In this document: piece by piece, positions 46,441-60,113 of the stretch | Position numbering within the stretch: the stretch's first letter is position 1 | Layout: every line of letters begins with the position of its first letter | From: Aspidiotus rigidus | Taxonomy: Eukaryota; Arthropoda; Insecta; Hemiptera; Diaspididae | Direction of reading: 5' to 3' | NCBI GenBank assembly: GCA_035079385.1 | Contig: JAVHKY010000044.1 | Coordinates: forward strand, 1,240,001-1,304,000 | Length of the DNA stretch: 64,000 bases | Translations under genes and position numbers: made by a program | The notes under the pieces: model-generated | The model's database searches: none | What the model saw: only the letters and a program-made list of their open reading frames with translations | What the model was told of the DNA's origin: nothing

Positions 46441-49400
46441 AGGAACTGCGACGATTGTGACTGCGAGACGGATATAGCAACATAGACAGTAGCTCCACTA
46501 GCTTGAGCTTGGGTCGTCGCCGTTTTGACTGCCTGAGCCGTTGTGCCACCGTCCCTAAGATAGGTGACCTGTCCCTAGTACTTGCCCCCGTACACTCTTT
46601 CGTTAAATGACCTGGCTTCCAGCTGGGATTGGCTACCACGACCTTCCGCCAGATTGCTCAGCGTAATAGGAGCACCAAGTGTAGGTGGCTAAGTGATCTA
46701 ATTTCGGACAAGCAAAGATATGTTGAATGATCGGGGGTTTTTAGAAATAAAAGCAATGAGAGCATAAAAGCGGCATAAGATGGGTGATGGTCGGTGTGTG
46801 TATGTGTGTGTGTGTGAGTCTCGAGTGACTGATTCTGAGGCTAGTGATGATCATTTCTTCTTTGCGAGTGAGTTGATTTGAGGAGTCTTGGGGAATGGGA
46901 ATATTTTTAAATTGGAATAGCTTGTTTGAATGAGATTCGAGGTTAGACCAATGAGGGAACCAGAAATGGATGATGTATTCTTTAATGGGTTTGGAAAACT
47001 CGCTGATGAGTGATTGGTCGCCTGTTTGGCTGCTTTGTCGATTTTTTCGTTCCTTAGAATGCTCTTGTGGCTAGGTATCCAGGCTGATACACATTAAGAT
47101 TCCGACAAAGCGTCAGAGTTCTTTAATGCGATGCTTTATTTGGTGTACATCGATCTCCATAGTTGAGTGGCGCGTATAAATCCTTCAGAATCATTTATTG
47201 ACGTTGGTGAAGCGGTGAAATCATCGATAAAATTAAGTTGAAAAGGAAATGCAATAAGTAGGTATTCACGTCTTTCTCCTTGACTTACGACGCTTTCATT
47301 GAGTCGAATTATACATACCTCGCCTTCGTGTAAAACGCATTCGTATTTAAATTCCTTAGAACTAATGTATTTTCTAAAGTATGCAACAATTTAGTAACTA
47401 TTTACAACCTTGTATTGGCACAAGTTCACACTGTATTATGCGTTGTTATTGCTAGGTGCATAATTACGTCAACCAATAACTAGAAGTAGCATCTAAACTT
47501 TGAAACTCTTGTTTCTCGTGGATTGAGATTCGCATGTTTCTTAATACTTATGATGGACAGTAAGGTGAGACCTCAGCTGTTACTCTACCAAGAACTTCGT
47601 TCTGTTCCAATTTGTCTGAATTGAAGTATTGAAGCAATCAATTCTACTTGAAAATTTCTGCTGTCTACAGCAAATGTTTTCATAGAACACGAAATTATTT
47701 GCAAACGATAATTATGATGAAAAGCTGTGGTTTTCAGCACATGTATGTAATTAGCTGCTTCAGTTTCTTTATGGGTCTTTTTATATCTTCCTTCATTTTC
47801 CTTGTCAGATATCGTAATAGAGCGTGGGTTCATTTTAATGAAGAAAATTCTTATTCTGTCACGATTTACGTCGTCGTAAATCGCAATGAGATTATATGGA
47901 AGCTGGAGGTATTGGTAACAGCTGATCCTTACGTAATAAGGTTATTAACTTCAGAAAAATGTACCTCTTGTCTGGATAATGAAAAGTTATTATCAGCCAG
48001 CCTATATTTTACAATTGTATAGTGTATCTCGGACTAAATTTAAATCATATTTCTGCGAGATACTGCTATTTTCCCCTTTAGCGTTTGAACCATCATTAAC
48101 CTAAAATTCAACATTCTCGTCGATCATTCAATTAGATACAAATTCACCATGGAAATGAAGTGAGATGACTCTCAACTATTTTCTGCTTGGACTTCTCAGA
48201 GTCCAATTTTGCAAGAACTATTCTACAGCCAGAAAATTTTTCATTTTTTCCCAAAGGAGGCGGCTATAGTCTGAATTTAATTTAATTCGACGCTAGAAGA
48301 TGCGTATTTCGTTTATATTGTATTTTGAATTAAATTTTAAGAACGCGAAAGGGAATTTTAACCGCTTAAACTGCCCTCCTCAATATAGTTATTCTTGTAA
48401 AACATTCGCCGTCGACCCACTCCTTCCGCCATTCCAATGTCGAATGTTTCGAGTTTCATCGATGTAATCGTCTGAAGTAATTTTTCGTCTGACTGTATCG
48501 GAAATTTTCCTATTTTTTGCAAAAGTAGGTGTGTGGTTAACGAGTTGTCAATAAAATCTTCAATTTTTGCTTTTGAATTTTCGAACAGGAAATGCACGTT
48601 TTACTCGGACGTGTCGTAAGCAGAACTTCTAATTATTGGCGAATAGTGCGTGCGTGTACGTTTTATTTCTGTCTGATGATAGCATTTTTATACGTCTGAC
48701 GTAAGTGTGATTGGGTTACAATGATCAACGTCTCACACACTGTGGTAAAAATTTAATTCATCGCGATTGAAAAATACGATTCATCACTTCGCGTAATTCA
48801 TGGAATAAATTTTTCACGACCGTTGAATCGATGTATTCGTGTGGAATTTCAAGCGACCGGGAGGGCTGCTCTGTATCTGTATAATTTTCTAAGAAAAAAG
48901 TAGGCGTCTAATTATGGCTTCCTCTTCTTTTCGCGTACACAAGACTGCCCTAGCTTCCCTTCGTTATCATCTGAACTTCTAATTATTGTGATGAGGTGTA
49001 TAAGAAGAGCACTGAGAATTAGAAGATCTTGAGTGTAAAATTCTACTTCATTGGTTAGCTTACAAGAGTACTTTCGGGTGCTACCCCGCAAATATGAATA
49101 GGGGAGACAGAAATCGTAATCCCGCTGCGGTCCTGATGGAGCGCGTTCAAACGGTCCTACTGGTCGGTTCTGTTCTTTCTGTCTGGTTCGACAACTGAAT
49201 AATTTTTCATTGTCAAATGTAATGACTTTTTTCAAGAAGAGTTTCTCTCTTCCTTGACTTTGTAATTTCCATCTGTTACCAGAATCTTTTTTCTTCATGT
49301 GGTTTTCTACATGATTTCAAATATTCCTCCACAATTCTGCTGTTCTTCGTTGCAGTGTTTTCCAAACAAAGACTTATCATCTTCCTTTTACCTTGAGACA

Positions 49401-49949
49401 CCTTCGCACTGTTTACAACTGAGCTTGTATACTCCGCTCAAGCTTCCATTGTTCCCTTCCTCCTTCTAGTCATTACTTATCTAAGCAAGTAACGCGTTCG
49501 CTTTTTAACCAAGGACGGGACGATGTACCGCAACATACGTTAGTTGAATGTGAGACGTGGAAGCAGACGTAAGCGGGGTAAGCTTAGTCGGTTTCTTCGA
49601 GAGATCGGGGCAGATGAAGTGCTTCCTTCGAGTAGCCTGCTGGCCACCATGCTAGGTTCTGAAGCATAGAACCAGGTGCGTCTGCATTTGCAGCCATAGT
49701 CTTGAAGAAGAAGATAAACGCAGAACCACGCTATTGCCACATACAGATGTGCAGGAAGAAGAGGAAGATTTTCTTCCAAAAAAGAAGAAGAGACTCCAAC
49801 GGCGATCTACTATATCTAAGGTGGTATTCTACGTACCTGGGAGCACTGCAGCTTTGCGGTCGCCAAGGTAGCTTGGCGGTTGCTCCGAAGAAGAGGGGGT
49901 CCGCCGTGGAGATCCATCTTACGCTGAAGTTATACCCGAAAAATTAATG
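46441..49949. other. Intergenic, no secure gene
   Basis: A GT microsatellite lies at 46795-46820 (GTGTGTGTATGTGTGTGTGTGTGAG). A frame at 47714-48022 with one hydrophobic span was considered and not accepted. Nothing else is recognised. Confidence 0.4.
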
Positions 49950-50237
49950 CATACCCAACCCGCATCCTCTCCACTATGGAGGATGGGTGACACTGTACGC
50001 GTGATAAAATCAAGTCATTGCTCATTTTCTTCGCCACGGGTGGGTTGTTGTTATGGATACCTACATTTACATCATGACCACTGAACGTCTTAATCACTTT
50101 GTTTGTGTACTTTCCTATGTATGGTAGTGTGGTAGTGCTTCGGAGTATTTTTTCACTGTGCTGTCCTAGGTTCGTTTCTATGCTTCCGTTTTCCCAAGGA
50201 ATCCCTCAACCACGTTTATTAGTACCTGTTCACACAA

Positions 50238-50700
50238 TTAAGGTATATCATCTACGTATCTAGCCCAGTATTTGATCGAGTATCTGAACTTGCTGCCTTT
50301 CAATATCTTATTTTCCATGTTATTCATGAATATCTCCGCCAGTATCGGTGACGCCGTAGAACTTGTTATTGAATCGACGATAGTTCTGGTCCACATTCTC
50401 TTCCGCGATTTTTGCGTACTCCAGCCTGTCAGGGTTCCCATGATATTTGTTTTTTCCGGTGCAGGGTAAGAAGTTCATGATACCAAACATGTTTGTAACG
50501 TCCAAGGATACCAGTTCATCGTTCCACCTTGTCCAATCTTCTGATACTCTGTTTTGGTGATGTAAATTAGTAGTTTTCTATCAATAATTTGGCGGTGATT
50601 TTCGTTATCTTGTAAGATGGCGATTGAATGCCAATGTAGAATTATACACTCAAGAACTTTTAATTTCCCGTTGTTTGAGGAACTCTCGATCGTCATTCAT
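50238..50700 (-). mobile_element. Penelope-like RT fragment, second family
   Basis: On the minus strand, FNNKFYGVTDTGGDIHE shifts into SSTASPILAEIFMNN and then IKYWARYVDDI, the Penelope RT blocks around the catalytic YVDD. Upstream on the same strand VTNMFGIMNF recalls the DVTNLF block. Wording differs from the other Penelope copies here (ILAEIFM instead of LISEVFM), so it is another lineage. It is frame-shifted and short. Confidence 0.7.
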
Positions 50701-50796
50701 GTGTTCTCCACCCTTTATATCATCAGTTTGAACATCCGTGTTTAATTTGAAATTGAATCGAATGAAAAAAAAAAAGAAAATTTGCGCGTAACTTTC

Positions 50797-50929
50797 AATA
50801 AATCTACATTTACCGCAATTTTTAACTTTTCCACGAGTTATTTCGTGACTCGATACCTAATGGATGAGTGTTCAATCAAAAGCGTTTATCGCGGGAAACT
50901 TGACTATTGCGGTAAAATGTAGATTTATT
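50797..50929. repeat. 24-bp inverted repeat (foldback)
   Basis: AATAAATCTACATTTACCGC at the left is inverted as GCGGTAAAATGTAGATTTATT at the right with one extra A, around a loop of about 84 bp. It is non-coding and lies some 500 bp upstream of the integrin gene. It may be a small MITE or hairpin. Confidence 0.6.
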
Positions 50930-51306
50930 AAATTATTTGCAAATTTAAATTTGAATTTTTATTTGATTTGATATCAAATTAAACATTGATTTTGTATCGT
51001 CGAAAATATATATTAACGAACGTGACTGAACATACGTCTGTGTCTCCTCTGGATTTTTGGTCATTGGTTACATAAAACTACCACAATGTTTATGTACGAT
51101 TTTTTGGTTCATGAACATTAAAACCTCATCTTGTGAACGAATCATATGATGAATCAGTCTATGACCGAATGATACGAGGTGAAGATATTATTTCTCTGAT
51201 GACTGACGTGTTCTCATTACACTATCAATTTTCTTTCTCTTCGATTTTGTTTATAAACGCAACAAATAACTGTAAACTATTTTAGTTTACATTATCTCAG
51301 TGCAGA

Positions 51307-51444
51307 CAATGAAAGCGAAAAGTGAACTTACAGACAGAAAAATTGATATCTCGCGATTTATTGTGTCTGCACGTGTGTTAGTCTGCGTTACGATAATGAT
51401 TGACGCCATCTAATTAAGTACTCTTAACTTTGGTTGTTGCAGAT
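51307..51444 (+). promoter_or_regulatory. Duplicated upstream region of integrin beta copy 1
   Basis: This stretch, ending in a splice acceptor (GGTTGTTGCAG at 51442), is closely matched by 62313-62455, which stands before integrin copy 2. Conserved words are AATGAAAGCGAAAAGTGA, TTACGATAA and AATTGACGCCAT-like sequence. The AG directly before the start codon implies a 5' UTR intron, so the true promoter lies further upstream. Confidence 0.5.
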
Positions 51445-54400
51445 ATGAATTTATCTACTAATTTTCGTGGATTCGTTCCCGAATGGAGAACAAATTCGCT
51501 AACAATGTTCCTGCTCTTGATCACTTTGCTCATCCTGCCCCATTCGTCCACCGGACAGCAAGGTAAATCGTTAAATTGTAATGCGAAAGAAAAATGTGAC
51601 GACTGTATCAGATCGTTTGGCTGTGTTTGGTGCGCTGACCCAGTGAGTAACTAATTCCTTTTTTCCTCTTTAACAAAATCAACAACTCACGCTCGTTTTA
51701 ATGAGTATTCGTTTTACCCAGAATTTTTTGGAGAGAAGGTGTCAGAAAGAAGGGGAATCGAAATGTGCTCCACAATATCTACAAAACCCTGGTATCTCCA
51801 CTGAGATCGTAGAAGATCGTCCGCTGACCGTTGTCGCAGAAAAGAATACTTTCGACAGCTCCAGTATAAGTGGAACTAGTCAAGAAAACGTCGTTCAGAT
51901 TAGCCCGCAAGTTGTCTATATGAGACTGAGGCCAAGTAAGTGCATGTTTCATCAAATCCTTCAAATTACGTTTATAATTAGGAAGAAGTTTCATTGACTC
52001 GTAGCCCGAACACGTATCCATATCAATTTACCAAATGAAAATTTATTTTTTGACATATCTCATGTCTCTACTGTGACCCCTACGTTAATTTCAAAAAAAG
52101 TGCGTGCGTGCTAGAAACACGTGAAGGAAGTTAGACGTGTGATTAACAGCTGCGAGTTTCTTATTAAAACCCCCTCGCTGGAAAGGTTGCTCTTCGAACC
52201 TAACCCTGTGCCTCCCCTCTTGTATGGGCAGCCTAAGGTTCATGAGAAAGATACTCCTATGCGTCCTGTCGTTTCCTTTGTATCTTCTCCCACTTACTCC
52301 CTAGCAAAATTCTATCTAGAGTATATTTTGAGTCACCTTACTATGTGAAAAATTCGGTTTCCTTGGCTGATAAGTCTTATGATGTCATTCTTCCCCCGGG
52401 GTCGACCCTTAGTTCATTTGATGTGGTGGGCCTATTTCCCAATATCCCTAAAGCAACTGCCATCCAACACATGTGAGACCTTTTAGTTCACTCAAATACT
52501 TGTCACGAAAAATTGGCAGAATTTTTCAATTTGCTTGATATTCGTTAGTCTCTCAACTTTTGTAAACTCGATGGGACATTTTTCGAGTTTCCTGAAGAGG
52601 CTAGCATCCCCATCGGTTCCCCTCTAGGTTCCCTCATCTCGGCAGTCTTTATGTCTAAATTTGAGCTCGATCTCTTCTCCTCTAGCCAGGTGTTCATGAG
52701 TCATATATTTTATTGGCACAGGTACGTCGACGATACGTTGTGTACGTGGACTGATACCCGAGATCTCCTTTTGGAGTTCCTAAATCATCTAAACAATCAA
52801 TACCCTTCCATAGAATTTACCTTGGAAGTTGGCGGTTCATCTTTTAATTACTTGGATTTGACGATCTCTGATAGAGACGGTGTCCATGAATTCGCCAGCT
52901 ACAGGAAAGATACTTCGACCGATATTACTGTCCACGTCAAATCTTTTTGCCCTGTCGTTCGCAAATTCGCTGCTTTCAACAGCTTAATTCATGGCTGACC
53001 AGTATCCCATTGAGTCAGTTCGCCTTCCGCAAGGAGCTGTTGACTACAGAGCTCTCAGCCAGACTGAATGAGGTCAACCTGGACATTGACCTTATGGTCC
53101 AAAGGAAGGTCACTCGGAAGTGCCTGGATTCCACCTTCTCCCTCCCTCGCACTCTGACCCTAGACAGTAGAAAGCGTTGGATAAGGTTCTCGTTCTTAGG
53201 GAAGTTCTCTTCTCAATTGGGTCGTGTCCTCCGGCCCTTTAGTTTTCGGCTTGTTTATGAGTATGATTCAAATCGTGATGACTCACTAGTTCAGTCCTGA
53301 TTTCCTCGGGTGTTCTTGTTTCCAACCGTAGTTGGTTTAGTTGCTTCCATGTCTCCGTTGACAATGGTTGTTTAACCGAAAGCGCTTCGATGTTTTCAAA
53401 TTTTCTGTGGTCATTTGTAAATTACTCCTCGCTTTACTCCTTTGAGTATGCCTTCCGTCGGTAGTGTTTTGGTCTTGAGAGATGGCTGATCTTTTTTTTT
53501 TTTTTTGGGGGGGGGGGGGGCTTGGAAAAATAGCTTTGATATAAGGATTAGAAAAAGTAGGAGATGCATGACGTCATCAGTATGTGATAACAAGAAAAAT
53601 ACTTGACTGAAATCCTTATCGAGTGTGTACAGGACAGGATATGACGTCATTCGGAGACGTAAAAAAACTCTAAGCTCACTAATCCGCTGCTGTTGGTTTC
53701 TTTTCCATTAATTACGTCAATCAAGTTGAGCAGATAATCACTTTCTAGGGGAATTTTTCGATTTCGATAATCGATTAAACCTATCCGGTTGAATTTTTCG
53801 ACGTCTCCACTCTCCCTCATGCATAAAGCTCAACGTTGAAATTCTTTTAAATTTCCCTCCTGATTTATACTGCTCGTTCATGACATGTGTAGCTCGAATA
53901 TCGGAATTGTTCCAAATTCCTAAAGTAGGTCAAAGCCCCTGTTTTCTCGGGCTCGCGATTTGTCAGAAGATCGAGTGGTCATTTTTGCCACAAACCTTAA
54001 TTTTCTGTTAAAAAGTCCTAAAAGAAGAGCAATGAAGATGGCGTACCTTGAGGAGGTCATGACGAAGGCTGAGTACTTTAAGAAGGACAGAGAGAGAGAC
54101 GAGTTTGATGAATTTCATATCTGAGAGAACATAGAACAACTTTTAATTTGACTCGTAAAAAGCTCTGTCTTTAGTTGTACAAATATTTAGTGTATTTTTT
54201 TCATACCACTTCATAAATTAAAAATAATGAAGGCACATACTAATTTTATGAAACAAAATGTTCCCGTTTTTCAATGCCACTGCAAAAAGAAGAAATTACT
54301 CAAATTTTTTTTTTTTTCTTCTTGAGTTGCTTATACGACGATGATGACTGTACGATAAGTAGTTAGTGGTACGTGCCTCCCTATGATTTGCTTTTCAATT

Positions 54401-57400
54401 TTTATTCGAGTGTTTACTAATTCTTTAAATAAATGGTGAAAATATTCGTATCGAAATGCAGTTAATGATAACCTAAATAGAATTCGAGCATTGTGACTCG
54501 TACAATAATAACAGTTTTTTAGCCAACTCAGGTCTGCTCCTTTTTGCTTTACTTTCACGCTGCGATTTCTTACCGAGCGCATTAAAGATAATTAATTTGA
54601 CACGTGCTAAAAATTTGAGTTACCTTATGACACCCGTCCCCCCTCCAAAGTACAAATTGTATACAGTCGATAAAATTAAAAAGCACAATTCGGCATTTTC
54701 ATACATCACCTTCTCCGTTTGAATAAAAAAATCAATTTTTTTCTTGAATGTTAGGTCAGTCTTTCGATCTTATTATTTATCTTCAATTTTCTTAATGTGC
54801 AGACGAATATCATGCTGAACGGATACGCGTGCGGTATCGTCAAGCCCAAGATTATCCGGTCGATCTGTACTACCTTATGGACCTTTCAAATTCTATGAAA
54901 GACGATAAAGACAAGTTATCGTTATTAGGAGATTTACTAGCCTCAACGATGACGAGAATGACGTCGAATTTTCGTCTGGGATTTGGAAGTTTTGTCGATA
55001 AGGTGGCTATGCCTTATGTCAGCATTGTACCAAACCAGTATGTGTTACTCTCGTATTAACGGATGAAAAAACGATCGCAGGAAATTAATCGTTTTTTTGC
55101 TCTTTCTTTAGCCTACGAGAACCGTGCACGGGCTGTGCTGCACCTTATGGTTTCCGGAATGTGATGCCACTCAGTCAGGATACTTATACTTTCGCCGTAA
55201 GTAGTCGACTCGCAGATAACTTCTATAGCATTCCTTTTTAAAGGTTTAATTTTCCTTGTCATCCTCCATCGTTTTCCTCATTTCTTGACTTTACTAAAAT
55301 GGACAAATAAACCCTTAAAGGATCTAGTATATAAACTGCCAATCATGGTACAAACACCGTTGGAACATAGTAGGGTTTGTTAGTCGGTACGGTTACATCC
55401 TCTTGCCTCCCGTGTAACGAACTGCCCATATAAAACCTTACCGACTCGCAGCAAGCCTCCTATGTTGCGACAACTAATTACGCCATTCACACGCAGGCTA
55501 TCGGCGATCTATATATTAGATGGTCTAAGGATAAACCTGTAGTAAAATACTACCTACCAAAAAGAATTCTATTAATTTTTTTAACAAAAGTATAATGTAC
55601 ATATTATCGGGGCTCGAGTATTTTTTGCGTGTTGAGTAGTTTTTATTATCAATAACGATTCTCTGATTTTCATAACAGGGTCAAGTTAAATCGGCCAACG
55701 TTTCTGGAAACCTGGACGCGCCGGAAGGTGGATTTGACGCCATCATGCAAGCGATAGTTTGTCAAGAAGAAATCGGATGGCGAGAAAAGGCGCGAAAGTT
55801 ATTGGTGTTCTCGACGGATTCGACGTTTCATTACGCAGGCGATGGAAAAGTGAGTTGGATGCGAACTTCGATTGTTTAAAACATCTGAAATCACGAATAG
55901 AAATATTTAGAGGCAATAGATGAAGATCGTGCTTTATAGTTTTGAAGACTGATAAAAAAAGTTGGATCCTGATAAAGAATGTTGTTCGTTCGAAACGTCG
56001 GTCTACCTATTTCTTTTGAATTGAAAATATTGGCGGACGAAATGTATTTAAATTTCTTTCTCCACTGACTTATTATTCGTCCTGTAAAAGTGAACTCCTT
56101 TTTCTGATAAAAATTACTTCGTTCGCTGGTCTCTCAAATATTCTTTAAATCCATCTTCCTTCGCTGATGAGAGTCCCTAGATCCTTAAGTGACCGACATC
56201 AAATTTCTTCATGTCTTTAGAGTATGTCAAGGTCAAATGGCAAATTTGGAAATTGTTCAATATACGACTCAGGAGGCAGAACTTGTCCCTAGAGCCTAGT
56301 GGTAGAGTCTAATGTATGTCAATATCACTTATATTCAGGTTATTAAACTTCCCGTAGGGGGTTATTTATCTAAATAAGTCGAAAGTCGAAATGGACGCAA
56401 ATCTAAGAATGACCGAGGGGGCGTAGTAAAGCAAAGGTATGAAATATGAGACGGTATCAAAAAAATAGATCATTTTAATTATCTTTGTTTAGTTTTTACA
56501 TTTCCCAATATCACCGGTATTTTGGAAATGAGTCCTAATTAATAATAAACTTCTTCATTAGTTGGCAGGTATCATTAAACCAAACGATGGCTGCTGTCAT
56601 TTGGACCGTCATGGGGTTTATACTTATTCCACGGTTCAAGACTATCCTTCTGTGTCGCAGGTTGGTATTTGACCTGCTTTGTTAACGTGTTATTCGATTT
56701 TCTTAGATACCTACCAATGTTTCTGGAGCAAAAATATTTTTACTTATCAATTAGCCTATTTCACAAATTATAATGATTTATTATTATGAAACGAAGTTTG
56801 TATTTTCATGTTTTTATAGATTAACCATGTTGTAAAAACGAATTCTATCAATTTGATCTTTGCCGTCACCGCCGAACAAACGCAGCTTTACCAACGCTTG
56901 TCACAATTTGTCGAAGGCTCGTCCTGTGGTACTTTATCGGGTGATTCGAGTAACGTTGTCGAATTAGTCAAAGAGCAATATGAAGTAAGTACCGAACTCT
57001 AAAACTGAAAATAGTACCTATGTCTAGCTAGGATTTAAAGAGGAGAGAGTTGATAGGGCAATTTTTGCCCAATTAACGCCAATATCGATGGCGCTCAATG
57101 AGAACGACAAATAGATGGGCGATGCGGGTGTACGGCGGAAGTTTCCTTTAAATCAATTAAAATAATTTTTTATACGCTCTTCTTTCAATTTATCCGCTAA
57201 ATGGTTTCATTCTCGAGATTAATTCGGGGCGGACAGCGCTAGGCGTCACGCTGCATTCATACCGAGCGGCGAGGATTTGAAAACGGAAGCTAAACTGTGG
57301 CGGTACATATATGGCGAAAAAATTTAAAAATCGAACTGACACTTGAATGAAGCAGATTTGGCTTCCGGACATCCCATAAAAATGTTCACAAATAAAAATT

Positions 57401-60113
57401 CTACAAATTAGATGAGATGACAAAATCTTCAATTCCGCTTCATTCAAGAGTTATTCCAAGTTTTTCATTTTGCTCTCATATACCGGCATAGTTTAGCACC
57501 CGTTTTCAATTTCGGCAAAAATACCATTTTAGGTAAACGAACCACGCGCGAAATTAGCGATCCTAGCGATGGCCGGTCCGTATCGTCGTGATCTCGTTTT
57601 CAATTTTGTCGATTGTAACGTTCCTAGCGGATTACACCCACTTGAACCTCGTCTCTCTCTTTTTTCTCAGAAATACGTAGAATTTTTTCTTCGCTAAAAA
57701 AATATGTCGTTCTCTGGAATCATTGTCACTCTGCTTCTCGTCACTTAGAAAGCCAAATTGTGTCATTTAATTGCGATTAGAGTCATTATCAACTAATAAC
57801 CTACGCTGTGGTGATTCTTGCTATGTTATCTAAAATCAAACCTCAAAAGAGTATTAGAAAACAAAAAGTAGTGGATGATCATTAGTCGAACCTGATGACA
57901 AAGAAAAATTTTAGACTAATTATATTAGAGCAGTAGACATTTACCTCATTTTACTCATTTCAGAAAATCACCTCATCGATCGAGCTCCGTGAGCGTAATT
58001 TAAGCCCTGATTTACGCGTCCGATACTTCACAAGATGTTTGAACACCAGCGGACCGCTTTTGCAAACGAACAAGTGCGACGGTTTGCGAGTAGGTCAGAC
58101 GGTAGAGTTTGAGATCGAGGTCGAATTACTTCGTTGTCCCATCAGCAGAGATGAGTGGAAATCATATTTCTTCATTTATCCGGTGGGCGTGAGTGAGGAG
58201 TTACGCGTCAATGTGGAAATGATTTGCGATTGTGGATGTTCAAAATCTGAAGTATGATTCAAGTTTTGCAGAAAAGTACTATACCGATGATTCACACCAA
58301 TCTTCTAACAAAATATTCACTTTGCAGAATGTAGAGGAACACTCGGCAAAATGTTCATACCACGGTACTATGAAGTGCGGTGTTTGCGAATGCGATCCAG
58401 GTTATTCGGGTGACCAGTGCGACTGCACGGGCGAGGCAGATAGAACAGATCATTGTCGAATGGACAACTCGTCAACTATTTGTTCAGACAGGGGCGTGTG
58501 CAAGTGCAATAAATGCTCTTGTACGCAGAATTCGGAAACGGAAGTTTTCTGGGGAGATTATTGCGAATGCAATAATTTCAGTTGTCCTCGCGTAGGAGGC
58601 GTACTATGCGCTGGACACGGAGAATGTGTTTGTGGGAAGTGCGTCTGTCAGCCAGGCTATATCAACGAGAACTGCGCGTGCGAAAACAGTACCTCGAACT
58701 GCGTCGGTCCAGATAATGAGATCTGCTCTGGTCATGGTACTTGCCTATGTAATAAATGCGAATGTATGGATAACGGAGGCTATTTCGGAAAGTACTGCGA
58801 GAAGTGTCCGGTAAGTGCAATTTGGTCATCCTTTGAAGACAGTTGAAGAAGTGTATTTCGAACGAAAATCTGTTTTCTTCCATTGTTTTAGAACTGTCCC
58901 AACAAATGTGTGGATTTGAAGCCGTGTGTTGAATGCAAAGTGCACAACTCTGGACCATTAAGCAAAGAGGAATGCGAGAAGCAATGCACCATGATATTTA
59001 CAACAGTCGATACTCTTGAAGGTAAGTTAGTATGCGTTTGTGAACTTCTTGTCTCGCACAATTTGTACTCAAACCTTATCGTTGAATAAATTTTTCCAGT
59101 AAAAAGTGATACGGATATTTTCTGCTCTTTTGTCGACGAGATTGATTGTCGATTTAAATTCACATATGAAATGGATCGAAAGCAGGTGTTGGTGACGGCA
59201 GCGGAGAAGAAAGAATGCCCACCTCAAGCCTTCATAGTTGGTGAGCTAAGCGAAAATTGAACGTGGTCACGCTTATTACAGGGTGTATAATATCAAGTAT
59301 TGCTTTTTAGGAGTGGTATTGCAGTTAATCTCCACAATTGTTCTCATTGGTCTCGGGTTTTTAATTACGTGGAAAGTATTTACCTCCGTCCAGGATCGTC
59401 GCGAGTTTGCCAAATTTGAGAAGGAAAGAATGATGGCCAAATGGGACGCGGTAAGTAAAATGCATCATAAATTTTGTAATTTGTTTTCTGTACACATGAT
59501 CGTCGAAGTTCATTTTGTGAGGCCAAAAACTGTTGGTAAAATAGAATTTCACTCACTGATTTTAGTGGGTAAAGTTGATTCAGTATTACCAAACGAATGA
59601 ATCAAACGCCGTTGATTGTTATCAAAAAACAAAAAATAAACTTACTATGATAAATTACAACGGATACGACAAATCCATATGAAACAAGAAAATCTAAATA
59701 AAATGATCAACGGCAGCGTCTGGCAATAAATATTTCGATTTTCAAATATTATGATAACGACGAAGGTGAACAACACTATAAATACAGCCTCTTTGAGGAG
59801 AGACGGCGTATAGAAAATCTCTCCGCTGTAACATCTTGTTTGACAATCATTATACAGAAAATAAACTTACAATACAAGATGGTACGTGAATTTTGACCGA
59901 ATCGTGCGACCCACTCGCTTTGCTTGTGTGTTGCAATATATCGCACTTTCGGTGAAATTCCACTTTACCATTTTGTATAGTAATATACTATTGTTTATGC
60001 CTTTGGATACTGGAACAATCGTTAAATTTGTTTGGATTATTCCACAGGGCACAAATCCGATATACAAACAAGCTACATCTACATTCAAAAATCCTACTTA
60101 CTGCGGCTCGTAA
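51445..60113 (+). CDS. Integrin beta subunit (betaPS-like), complete
   Basis: Thirteen exons: 51445-51642, 51722-51935, 54803-55037, 55112-55196, 55679-55849, 56562-56660, 56820-56984, 57964-58251, 58328-58810, 58892-59021, 59100-59240, 59311-59450, 60048-60113. All phases agree; 804 codons, usual size for insects. Integrin beta pairs with an alpha chain at the cell surface to bind matrix and signal to actin. Domains: signal peptide; PSI ([13 protein letters not shown]); betaI domain with MIDAS DLSNS (164-168), [27 protein letters not shown] and [13 protein letters not shown]; hybrid domain; four Cys-rich I-EGF modules (about 486-646); beta-tail; membrane span about 738-757; tail with [20 protein letters not shown] (786-789) and NPTY (798-801) for talin and kindlin. 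A Met at 51505, directly before the hydrophobic signal, may be the real start (784 residues). Intron 2 holds a Penelope relic. AATAAA at 60757. Confidence 0.95.
52121..53410 (+). mobile_element. Penelope-like element in integrin intron 2, GIY-YIG deleted
   Basis: Plus-strand pieces: [20 protein letters not shown] near 52210, [12 protein letters not shown] near 52425, [19 protein letters not shown] near 52580, and [20 protein letters not shown] (intact catalytic YVDD) near 52720. These are followed by [15 protein letters not shown] and [15 protein letters not shown] near 53170. The copy then jumps to a 3' terminus (53281-53410) related to that of the fragments at 8386 and 9898. The GIY-YIG domain is missing, as in the left copy at 8386. 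Several stops split the frame. Integrin copy 2 has no such insert in the part of the intron seen. Confidence 0.85.
53492..53520 (+). repeat. Poly(T)-poly(G) tract
   Basis: Fifteen T are followed directly by fourteen G (53507-53520). It lies in integrin intron 2 just past the Penelope 3' end. Such a run could form a quadruplex and is also a common place for assembly error. Confidence 0.8.

Noticed and set aside
47714..48022. 102-codon frame with one hydrophobic span
   Set aside because: The hydrophobic run is in low-complexity TTT/CTT sequence, there is no family resemblance, and no flanking exon or poly(A) context supports it.
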